A DNA stretch of 64,000 nucleotides from a virus: the IMG/VR virus record IMGVR_UViG_3300044612_001159, positions 51,666-115,665 of that record; one strand, written 5' to 3'. The notes under the pieces are model-generated. The model made no database searches. It was given only the letters and a program-made list of their open reading frames with translations, and had not been told where the DNA came from. Made by a program: the position numbers and the translations under genes. This document shows positions 30,430 through 40,200 of this stretch, piece after piece (positions within the stretch are counted from its first letter, which is position 1; the number at the start of each line of letters is the position of its first letter).

Positions 30430-31593
30430 TTAAACATCCAATACAAATCTAAACTCTATGTAATTGGTTGTGTTGGCTGATTTTATAATTGGTCTTGCCT
30501 GAACATTTTTAATTACAGAGTAGCCAGTTAGACCGTACAAAGAGTTTGTTGATGTAGTGTTTTCAAGCCTTATTCCGTCTAGGCATACATAAAAAGAATC
30601 CGATGGAAGATTATTTTTAGTAACACAAGCATAAATTTTTACAGAGGATACATCTGGCCAGTTAAATCTCAAACTTTTGTCTAACTCTTGAAATGTTCTT
30701 TTTGCTACGATATATCTATTATTTGCAAAGTTGTGCTTGTCTTCTGATGTCCCTTGTGCATAATTAATATCATCAATGTCAACTACAAACTTTGCATGCT
30801 GAACAGTTGAATTAGGTCCAGTATGAGAAAACTCTACTAAAATTTTAACATTGTCTGGAACAGTCAAAGAGTTTGCCACCTTGCTAACAACAGAAAATGC
30901 TAACCTTAATTCATCCAATGGGCTATTTTTACTAAAATCTGACGATGGATTATCTAAAACTATATAGTCTGACTCAGTAAGTCTAACCATGCTCCCCTGT
31001 TGATCATATAAAAGATTTGAAGAATCACCCCTAAGTGCTACAATATTATTTAAAAATCTACATCTTTCGTTTCTATTAACTCTATCTGTTTGGGTAAAAA
31101 CTCTATTGTCTGCATTTGTAGAAAAAATCTTTGATGTTTGATTTATCGTTCCATTATTGCTATCTCCGTCTAATGGACTATATTGTACAGGAATGTCTAT
31201 TGGAGAGGCTCCATCAATGCTATACCGCCAATTATCCGTATCTGCAAAAGAATAAACTACTCTACTATCGAATGATCCAGCCACTGGATTTGAGCCTGCA
31301 GAAAAAATGCCAACCTCAGTAATCTCATATCTTTCTTCCGTGGGCAGTTCTGCTGTCAGCACCACCTTTGATAAACCATTTTCATTTACAAATCCCCTAG
31401 AAATAATAGGGGCACGAAACATTTCAAAATCTAAAGACTCTTTATTTTTTAATATTGTCAACTCTTCAGGGGGAAACGTATAATCAGAAACAACTGGCTT
31501 GGCTCCACAGCCTACGGCAATATGGGACGCATACGATGGCGTCTGCCCAACAAGGTATTTTGCTAAAAGATTTTTTCCTATATTAGTTATCAT
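30430..31593 (-). CDS. Minor tail protein (387 aa)
   Basis: The N-terminal IGKNLLAKYLVGQTPSYASHIAVGCG is typical of phage tail-fibre connector proteins that start with an adhesin-like helical cap. The rest is beta-rich. It is part of a run of overlapping tail-tip genes (ATGA with the upstream gene). The receptor-binding role is inferred. Confidence 0.78.
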   Translation of the reverse strand: MITNIGKNLLAKYLVGQTPSYASHIAVGCGAKPVVSDYTFPPEELTILKNKESLDFEMFRAPIISRGFVNENGLSKVVLTAELPTEERYEITEVGIFSAGSNPVAGSFDSRVVYSFADTDNWRYSIDGASPIDIPVQYSPLDGDSNNGTINQTSKIFSTNADNRVFTQTDRVNRNERCRFLNNIVALRGDSSNLLYDQQGSMVRLTESDYIVLDNPSSDFSKNSPLDELRLAFSVVSKVANSLTVPDNVKILVEFSHTGPNSTVQHAKFVVDIDDINYAQGTSEDKHNFANNRYIVAKRTFQELDKSLRFNWPDVSSVKIYACVTKNNLPSDSFYVCLDGIRLENTTSTNSLYGLTGYSVIKNVQARPIIKSANTTNYIEFRFVLDV

Positions 31594-32177
31594 TGGCTGC
31601 TCCCATAGTATATTGTATCATCAAAAATGTTTCCAGCGGTCAATATTTCTACTTCTACCTGCTCATTTTCTTTCATATTTATAAGATTAATTACAAGGTC
31701 TCCAGTGATTGGATCTATGTATATAGACTTACAGTTTGGCGTTTTTATCCATTTGGTCTTATCTGGCTCGTTTGGATTACTCACTGGTGGTGCTATGTCA
31801 TATCCAGTACCGCATATTGGAAGACGATCAAAAATAGAAAGTGACAGTGACTTAAAATAAGAATCTGCCGATTGAAGCCTTAAAACATTATTTGGGTTGT
31901 ACTGTAAATACAAATCTGTTAAATTTTTAATTGGTGCATATATAACCTTTTGACCATTTATTAGGTCATGTCTAGAAATTGTTGCAAGTTCGTATCCACC
32001 AATATCTTCAAAAATTAAGTCAGTCATTATCTCTATTGACATTGTTTCGTCATTTGATAATATTAAATCTGGCGTTGCAATCTTAACACCGTCATCGTTA
32101 TTTTTTGGGGATGGCTCTGGTATTGCTGCTACAGCAGAAAGATAAATTGGGTCTACAGAACTAATTGGGCTTGACAT
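31590..32177 (-). CDS. Minor tail protein (195 aa)
   Basis: A beta-rich protein with a Pro/Asn-rich loop (VSNPNEPDKTKWIKTPNC) and a C-terminal segment like a small tail-baseplate strand. It forms TAATG with the large tail-tip gene and ATGA with the next one, so it should be made at matching levels. Confidence 0.75.
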   Translation of the reverse strand: MSSPISSVDPIYLSAVAAIPEPSPKNNDDGVKIATPDLILSNDETMSIEIMTDLIFEDIGGYELATISRHDLINGQKVIYAPIKNLTDLYLQYNPNNVLRLQSADSYFKSLSLSIFDRLPICGTGYDIAPPVSNPNEPDKTKWIKTPNCKSIYIDPITGDLVINLINMKENEQVEVEILTAGNIFDDTIYYGSSQ

Positions 32178-35100
32178 TAAACCACCTCACTTAAAAATAA
32201 AGTCATTGAAGGACCGTCAGAACTTCTTGAGAATTCAATATTATAGACAACAAATCGATTATTTGGATTTGACGCCATGCTTATATCGTTCTCTTTGTAA
32301 TCTACGCTAACGATGTCTCCTAGTTGTATTGTTGGAATTGCAAATATTTGAGCCCCAATAGATCTTCTAGGCTTTGCTATTTTTTCAATTAGCCATTCCA
32401 TTAAACTGTTTGCTTCATCTTGAGACTGTATATATGTTGTATCTATAGCAAAATCTTTTTTACCGTAGGTCATTCTGCTAAGTTTAATATCCTGATAGTC
32501 TTGTTTAAATTTATATGGATTTGATATAAGTTTATCTGCAACAAACTGTGGATTAGAAACAAGACTGTTCTTGTTAAAATATTCATCAACTGTAAGATTG
32601 TTATCAGACTGTTGAGTAAATGTAATTCCCTGAATTCTCAAATAGTTTCCGCTAGTTTCATCTAATGACAAAGGTGCATCGGTTGTATTAAAAATTAAAA
32701 ACTCTGCTCCGTAGGACCCTGCTCTAAAACCAGATACTGCATAACCTTTCATTTTATTAAATGTTGGAGAAATTTTTGCACTAAGTGCTGGATATGCTTT
32801 ATCGTATTTAAAATTAAATGCTGCCAACTCTCTCATAATGCTTCCAAACTCTTCAAAGTAGATATCATATTTTGGTGGCTCAGAAGAACTAATACCAGTT
32901 AAATAAGTATTTTGTATTAAACCACTAATTGAATATTTTCTAAACGACTCGTTAGCATCAATCTCCGTATCTCCAAAAACAGAATTAACAGGGGCACCAA
33001 GTTTAAATGATGTGTTCTGTGCATAGTTGTTACATAGTGCATACACATTTTCAAACATTGCTCTTGATGATCCTCTAGTAAATAATGCCATACTTGAGTA
33101 TGCTGGAAGTGGGTCTATATCGTCTACTGTCTTTATAACTACTCCATTTAAATATAAATAAAATCTTCTAGTTGTTCCTATATCCTCATATTCTACTGCT
33201 AAGTCATATACCGTCGGATTTTCTTCAGCAAAACTTCTTGATTGGCCTGTAAACTTTCCGTCATCTACTGTGATTTGTCCCAAACCATCCCAAAGTTTAA
33301 CGGGAACTGCAGATCCATTATTAGACTTTATTTTATAAAAAAACACATTGCTAACGCCTTGTTTTTCTGTGTCTGATAGTTTGCCCAATCCTAGCGCTGC
33401 TATCTCAAAATAGTAGCCAACGTTTGTAATAGGATTAAGCATTATGGCGATGCCTGCAGAACCCCCAGAGATATTAATATTTTTATCTGGCGTAGTTCCA
33501 TTCACTACAAAATATGTTGAAGATCCGTTGGAGGTTTGTCCTCTATCTTGATTATTTTCTATCTTGCCAACAATTCTCATTCTTGTTCCAAAATGTTTAT
33601 ATTTTTTATTTTCTAAAGATTTGTGAACATAAGAAATAAAGTTTCTTGGTTTTTCCTTTGTTGTAAAATTTGGACCAGTTAAGGATAAAGCAGAAGACTG
33701 AATTGATCCAGGCTGTTGCTGGGTTTGTGTTGTTATTTCTCCAGTAAGTGTTGTAGAGAAAAAGTTTTTTATAAGACCAGTTCTTGTAGAAGTTCTTCCT
33801 ATGGCATCAGCAGATACGCCTGTGTCTGTTGTTTTGCCTGCAGAAGAAACTGTTGTTGCAGGAATTGGGGTTTTGTTATCAAAAAGATATTCAGAGGACA
33901 TATAGCATCCTTTAACATTGTCGTCAGACTTCCAATAATCAGATATACCAGCAGTGTGCTCTACCACATTTGTTCCAAATTGACCACGACCATGCTTTAC
34001 TACTGGACCATTTTGAAGTTTTATTACGCCACCCTGCTCAAAATACTTTGGCTCTGAGTAAATTCTTACTAGACCTGTTGGATATATTTTTCCATTAAAA
34101 GGCAGTTTAGCAAAATAGTACTGATAATCTTCAATAGAAGTTATCCAGACATTTCCAAATCCAGTAACATTGTGCTGAACGGCATCGTACTTTATAATTT
34201 CTCCTTGAGAATAAAAGTACCCATTATATCTAGCAATCCAAAATACTGCTTCGCCTAAACTAAAAGTATTATTTATAACAACATTATTTTTTACAACAGG
34301 AACATCTGCAGAAAGGTTTGCATTTAGCGGAATTGCTGTAAGAAGATAAGAAGATTGGGTTCCAATCTCATTATTCAAAGACTTTGTATTCTCAGTTCCA
34401 GAAACCTCCCAGAGTAGCGCTGGCTTGTATGTGTAATATCTTTCTTCATCTAAAAGGCTGGCCTGTTTGATAGACCCTATTGATCTTTGAATATGTCTTG
34501 GAGTATAGTTAATTACTCCATCATTATATACAATGTTAGACTGAGCAGAAACAGAAATAATGTTTGCAAGTTTAGACTTTTCCAAAGTTTTATTTGTAAT
34601 TTCTCTATCTTCAAATAAATCATTTGTTCCTTTAAGTGCAAAGGTTGTCGGCCTTTGCTCTTTGGTTGGCATTATGTAGTTTTTGCTCATCATAACAAAA
34701 TTATTATATTCATCAAAAAACATTGCCGTTTGTGTAGAAACTGCTATGTCTTGAAGAATTTCTGCAACGCTTCTGTCTGGAGGAATGAAAAAATATGGAA
34801 TTATTACTTCTTTTTCATTGGCTACTCTTTTAAAAGTATAGTTAGAAAATCCAATATAGTCAAGCAAAAGAGAAACTGCGGAACTAACAGAAACTTCAGT
34901 CATTAATATTTGTGGCGCTGTCATTGATTCTAAATACCAATATAGATCTCTTAGTGATATTGAAACTCTTTTGCTCACAACATCAGACTTTGGAAATGAG
35001 TCAGAGTATAGTGTTTTTATTGGAACCCAATAATCCCAACCATTGACATCAACTATAACTTCATAAAACTTAAACTGTATATGTCTATCTGTATATTTAT

Positions 35101-36628
35101 GAACAATGCTAGAATAATTGTTTTCATTAAAGGCTTGATCATAATCAAATATATTTATTGATCCATTTGAAGCAACGAGTTGTCCAACTGGCAAACCGCT
35201 AACTCCAAGGTCAGATGCACTTTTATTTATTGAATAATCCAATGTCTTATCTGATATATTCATTACAAGTCGGGGAGACATTTCTATCAGATCAAATGTT
35301 GAGTCTTTCACATTCATTGTATCAACTACAATTCTTATTCCAGAAATATATTCAAACTCCCTATATTGAACCTTACCATCTAATGTTCTTAAAAATTTAC
35401 TTGGATCTGTTGCGTCTACAACAAAGTTGGTTAGCCTATCTACAGTTTCATCTTGAACATACCACCCATATTTTGGTCTAATAATTGTATAATCTTGACC
35501 GTTCCAAATGTGATATTCTCCAATGTCATTTTCATTTTCTTTAATAAGGTACGCATATCCAATTACCGACTCTTTTGGTAAAAATAGTTCAGTTGGATAT
35601 GTTTCTGCAAATACAAAATTATCTCTCCACTCATCTGGAACAATTAGTCCATAAGCAATTTCAACATATCCATCACTTTTAATAATTGAAGAGCCATCTC
35701 TTCTTCTTTTTGATGGATCAAAAGATATAAGGTCTTGCCAATTATTATCTTTTAAAACTTGAATCTTCCACTTGCTAGGAGTTTTTTGATTTAACTCTCC
35801 AAAAAATGGATCAGCAAAAGACCCTGTAGAGGATGAAAAAGGACCAAGATTTTCTGTACCCGTATGCGTTTGCATCTTAATAACAATCCTATTTGTAGGA
35901 ATTTTTTCTTTATAAACAACAAATGGACAAGCGTCTTCAATGTCATACTGAGGCCCTCTTACCTTAGAAGCAATCCCATATTCTTGTCCACCCTCAGTTC
36001 TATAGGATGTCCAATATTTAAATATATCATTTTTATCTGGCATGTAATATCTTGGTCTGTCTGCCATAAATAAATTAGGGTGGTGTAGTTTTCCATTTTC
36101 AAGAAACACTGCTTTATTAATTCCAGATCTAGGTCTGAACTGATTAAAACAATCCTCTAGAGAGTATAGCGTTTGAAGTTTTTCTTTTTTAGTTAAAAAT
36201 ATTGTTGGCACATCATTATTATCAAATGATCCATCGACTGCAACATCTGCATCTGTTGCCCCAGTATAAAAGTTTCCAGCATCATTAATATCAAAACTTG
36301 TAGGTAAAGAAGAGTATATAGAAGATGGTTGTTCTGTACTCACCCTCCATCGATTTCGAGTGTCCGTGTCAGAAATCTTACACTCATAAGTCGCACCTGA
36401 AGAAGATTTGCCTATTGCTCCAGCAGGGGAACAAAAAGCCCCTGGGGTAATGGTCCATACCGAACTTATTGGGTTTGGTGTTGAAGTTTGGGTTGGCCTA
36501 TATCTATAATTACCAACATGTTTTATATTTGTTGGTATATTCATATTCCATTCTGCAGTAATTACCGACTTATTTCTAATAGTTGGAGATGTCTCCAGAA
36601 ATGTCTGCAGGTCTTTGTCTTCAAACAT
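32177..36628 (-). CDS. Large tail-tip/minor tail protein (1483 aa)
   Basis: A very large beta-rich protein. The C-terminal part (KRVSISLRDLYWYLES and VSSAVSLLLDYIGFSNYTF, then RSVAEILQDIAVSTQTAMFFDEYNNFVM) resembles the tail-hub (Tal/gp27-like) region of siphophage minor tail proteins. A later segment (KHFGTRMRIVGKIENN to SMALFTRGSSRAMFENVYAL) looks like a LamG/concanavalin fold. It would form the tail tip and contact the host. It shares one-base overlaps with both neighbours. Confidence 0.82.
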   Translation of the reverse strand: MFEDKDLQTFLETSPTIRNKSVITAEWNMNIPTNIKHVGNYRYRPTQTSTPNPISSVWTITPGAFCSPAGAIGKSSSGATYECKISDTDTRNRWRVSTEQPSSIYSSLPTSFDINDAGNFYTGATDADVAVDGSFDNNDVPTIFLTKKEKLQTLYSLEDCFNQFRPRSGINKAVFLENGKLHHPNLFMADRPRYYMPDKNDIFKYWTSYRTEGGQEYGIASKVRGPQYDIEDACPFVVYKEKIPTNRIVIKMQTHTGTENLGPFSSSTGSFADPFFGELNQKTPSKWKIQVLKDNNWQDLISFDPSKRRRDGSSIIKSDGYVEIAYGLIVPDEWRDNFVFAETYPTELFLPKESVIGYAYLIKENENDIGEYHIWNGQDYTIIRPKYGWYVQDETVDRLTNFVVDATDPSKFLRTLDGKVQYREFEYISGIRIVVDTMNVKDSTFDLIEMSPRLVMNISDKTLDYSINKSASDLGVSGLPVGQLVASNGSINIFDYDQAFNENNYSSIVHKYTDRHIQFKFYEVIVDVNGWDYWVPIKTLYSDSFPKSDVVSKRVSISLRDLYWYLESMTAPQILMTEVSVSSAVSLLLDYIGFSNYTFKRVANEKEVIIPYFFIPPDRSVAEILQDIAVSTQTAMFFDEYNNFVMMSKNYIMPTKEQRPTTFALKGTNDLFEDREITNKTLEKSKLANIISVSAQSNIVYNDGVINYTPRHIQRSIGSIKQASLLDEERYYTYKPALLWEVSGTENTKSLNNEIGTQSSYLLTAIPLNANLSADVPVVKNNVVINNTFSLGEAVFWIARYNGYFYSQGEIIKYDAVQHNVTGFGNVWITSIEDYQYYFAKLPFNGKIYPTGLVRIYSEPKYFEQGGVIKLQNGPVVKHGRGQFGTNVVEHTAGISDYWKSDDNVKGCYMSSEYLFDNKTPIPATTVSSAGKTTDTGVSADAIGRTSTRTGLIKNFFSTTLTGEITTQTQQQPGSIQSSALSLTGPNFTTKEKPRNFISYVHKSLENKKYKHFGTRMRIVGKIENNQDRGQTSNGSSTYFVVNGTTPDKNINISGGSAGIAIMLNPITNVGYYFEIAALGLGKLSDTEKQGVSNVFFYKIKSNNGSAVPVKLWDGLGQITVDDGKFTGQSRSFAEENPTVYDLAVEYEDIGTTRRFYLYLNGVVIKTVDDIDPLPAYSSMALFTRGSSRAMFENVYALCNNYAQNTSFKLGAPVNSVFGDTEIDANESFRKYSISGLIQNTYLTGISSSEPPKYDIYFEEFGSIMRELAAFNFKYDKAYPALSAKISPTFNKMKGYAVSGFRAGSYGAEFLIFNTTDAPLSLDETSGNYLRIQGITFTQQSDNNLTVDEYFNKNSLVSNPQFVADKLISNPYKFKQDYQDIKLSRMTYGKKDFAIDTTYIQSQDEANSLMEWLIEKIAKPRRSIGAQIFAIPTIQLGDIVSVDYKENDISMASNPNNRFVVYNIEFSRSSDGPSMTLFLSEVV

Positions 36629-37299
36629 TATACCTCTTCCAGTGTTACAGAAACATTCCAGTAATCAAACTTGGTTCCTCTTTTTTCAACCGAATATGAA
36701 AAATCACTAATAAACATTTCAACTAGTTGATTATATTGCTGGAGATGCTTATACGGCTCTGGCGTACCCTTGAATATTCCTTTTCTATCATATGTAAGAA
36801 ATACCCAAAATGATCCCTTGTGTGAGTCATACCACTCTAACATGTCTGCTGCTCCTGCGCCTCCGTCTGTTGTGTATGCTTTATGTGGAGACAACCCAGT
36901 TGCTGAATTAAAATTTGGAAAATCCTCATGAGACCTAGATGGAATCATGTCCCAACTAGTGCTTATTGTAATCTTGTCTGCAATGTGATATGACCTCATT
37001 CGGCCATTAATCATTCGCTCCCGCTTTTCAATTCGCTCTGTCTTAATATCAATAGGCTGTCTGTTGTCATCAGTTAAAAATAAAAACTGGTCAACAAGAG
37101 ATTCATCCTCTATGCTTTCTGGATCAGTACCAACCTCAAAACCAATTGGGACATACAGTTTTTTCTTTGGGGTTGTTATGCTTGCAGGGTCTTCTACGAG
37201 TGTACCAGAATTTTCAGACCACAGCATACCGCTTGGTCTGTTATATTTTTTACGACCATTGACATACAACAGCCTTGGATCTACATCACCTTCTGCCAC
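36628..37299 (-). CDS. Distal tail protein-like (223 aa)
   Basis: Located immediately after the tape measure gene, which is the usual place of the distal tail protein. It is beta-rich, with WDMIPSRSHEDFPNF and GSFWVFLTYDRKG. The call rests on position and size. The start is GTG at 37299 within the end of the tape measure gene. Confidence 0.72.
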   Translation of the reverse strand: MAEGDVDPRLLYVNGRKKYNRPSGMLWSENSGTLVEDPASITTPKKKLYVPIGFEVGTDPESIEDESLVDQFLFLTDDNRQPIDIKTERIEKRERMINGRMRSYHIADKITISTSWDMIPSRSHEDFPNFNSATGLSPHKAYTTDGGAGAADMLEWYDSHKGSFWVFLTYDRKGIFKGTPEPYKHLQQYNQLVEMFISDFSYSVEKRGTKFDYWNVSVTLEEV

Positions 37300-40200
37300 C
37301 TATAGCCACCCCCCTAATTCTTCTATCATCAACCCTCTTGATTGTTGCCATTACTGCTTGTGCAATTTCATCTGGATTTGCATCAGTCTTAGCATTAACT
37401 GTTAAGGTATATGTATTATTATACACTGAACCGCTAGACAATTCTCCGTTATTTATTTTTCTCATTGTATCTAGCCCATACGAATCAACAGCATATTTAC
37501 TCATAATAAACTCGCCTGGAGTTAACATTGCTGGAACTGTATCAGTACCCCTAGCAAATCCACCCATTGCAAATCTTTGAATTAAGCCACCCATGGCTTT
37601 CCAGTTTGCAAACTGCGATGCTGCTATGGCATTGCCACCAAACTTCTTAATATCTGCTGCAGCCTTTTTCTTTGCTGCTTCTTCTGCAGCCTTTTTAGCA
37701 TTTGCTGCCTTTACCTCTGCAGAAAATGCTGCTGCGGAGGCTGCTTTTTGTGCTGGAGTATTTGTTAGTTCGTCTAAATGGGCATATGGAGTGGCGCCCA
37801 TCTTTTTAATATTTGCATTAACAATTTCTTTATTAAAGGCATCTGCTCTATCCTTCATATTTAATAAATCATTAACATGGCTTCCTGCAGTTTGTCCAGC
37901 ATTCTTAGTAATATTTGCTACTGTAACAGCATTAGCCAATCTTTGCAAGTCTTCTAAATGAAGCGCTGCAGTTGATCCGCCAGTATTAAGACCATAGTTA
38001 AGTGCATCAGCAGTTGAAGATCCTGTACTGCCACTATTATTATTTGTGGTCGCACCGCCAGTATTTGTCGTGTTCACACCCCTAGGCTTGATGTCTGCTT
38101 GACTTGCCACACATTCACCTGTGTAATAATTGTAATATGGTCTTGAAGGTCCACATGGCCCTTGTGGTGTTGTAGTTGTTGTTCCCTTATCATCCTGAAC
38201 ACAGTTTCCATTTACCATGCTGAATCCTGTAGGACATGGTTTTGCACCTGTCTCATCCTTAACACAGTTTCCATTTACCATTTTGTATCCTGTAGGACAT
38301 ACTGTTTCGGCATCACTCTTAACGCAGTTACCATTAACTAGTTTAAATCCTGGAGGACATGTAGTAACACCTGGACCTTCATACTCTCCAGCGGGAATGA
38401 TTGGATCTGTATTTACTGTTTGATTCTTATAGGCAGCAATCAAAGCATTAACAATATTAAGAGCATCTTGCATTTGCTTAACGAATTGTGCGGAACTAAC
38501 TCTTGCAAGATCAACCTCATTTTTAATTCTTTCCCACGCATCTCTTGTTTTTCCTAATACAGTAATTCCCTCAATCGCTTTTTCTAAAGCAAGTTCGTTA
38601 AGTCTTAATGTCTCTCTGTTTGGCTCAAGACTCTTTTGTTCAATATCATAAATTTCGTCTTGAAGTTCTTTAATCCTTCCCTCAATTTCAATTCTACTTC
38701 TGCCGTCTTTAGATCTTAGTTGTGACAGTTCGTACTCTCTTGACTTTTCTAAGGCATCTCTTTGTTTTGTTACAGCATCGGCTGCAGACTGCGCTCTCAT
38801 TTCTTGTGCAGCACGAGCAGCAGCAGCAATGTCTCCAGATGTCAAAGCCTCAGCAAGAGTTAGTTGACCTTTCTGTTGCTGCGATATTGAGGCATTTGCT
38901 TTTTCAACTTCATCAAGAGCCTTTAATCTTTCATCATATTTTTCATTTACCTTGGCCTCTTGGTCTTCAATTTCTTTTAAGCCTATTTCCTGTATTCTGA
39001 TCTGTTCTTGTTTTACGGCAATTAGTTCTTCAGCCTTTTTAATTTCATCTTTTAATTTTTTATTTTCATCATCAAACTTAAATCTTAGCCTTGTTTCTTC
39101 TACATCAAACGCTTCCATTGCATTGCTATATCCAGTATCAAATATATCTTGCATTCCTTCAATAGTTACTTGCTTAAGTTTTAATTCAACCCTTGCTTTA
39201 TCTACTGCCTTCTGAAGCAAATCTTTAAAATCTTTATTGTCTATACCAAAATTAATTAATAAACCTTGTAGTGCAGAACTGTCCATAACTGCCTGGAGTT
39301 GTTCTTGTGTCAAACTTTCAAATGCTCCAGTGATTTTTGTTAATAAGTTTGCTCTATCTTTCAACTCTTGCTCTTCTTGTATACCAGCCTCTACAGCGGC
39401 ATATTCTCTTTTGGCCTTAGTTGATTTATTCCATGCCTTGGTTATCTTTTTTATTTGTTCATCAGACAACTTTTTATTGGCAATTGCTGCTGCAAATGTG
39501 GCATCTGCTACTGCTTCTAGAGCAACAGAACCCTCTATACCTGCTGCCTGCAATCTCTTAAGTGCTGCAGTTTGATTGCCTATTTGGTTGGCCATTTTTT
39601 GCTGCTCACTAACAAATTCTCCAAGTTTAACAGACTGTAGTGCATCTCCAATGCTCTTTGCACCATCTTTTATTTTTATAATATTTCCTTTTTTGTCAAA
39701 CTCAAACAACTTACCCTTCTGCTTTTCATATTCTTTAGGATCCATTCCGACTATGAGTTCAATCAGGTCTTCTCCTGCTCCTAGTTTTCTCATATCGTTT
39801 TCAATACCGCTAAAAATTTCAATAGTTTTCTTTCCACCAAATAGTTTATTTAGAGACTTGAATGAGGCATCAAAACCTTCTGTAACCTTGATTTGATTTT
39901 TACGAACATCTCTTAGGCGTTTTAAAAGATCATCTAATGGAGATGACTTTGGCTTATTTCCACTTCCTTTATTTGCTCCAGGTGCTGGCGCATTTGCAGT
40001 TATAGATGCCCCCTCTGTAACAGCCTTAAAGCCTTGCTGCTCTTTATAATGTGCAATTAGTGCAGCCTGAGACAATCCTTTGTACTGTGCTCCACCGTAT
40101 GTTCGTCCCTCAATTACTGTATTTTCTTTTAGCCATGTCTGATAGTCATCTGTTGCAACAATCTGTGGGTCTGGAACATTGATGACAGAAGCAATTGTAG

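Noticed and set aside
38195-38365. CRISPR-like or mobile repeat array
   Set aside because: Units are direct, diverged, multiples of three and in frame with the tape measure protein; they encode protein repeats.
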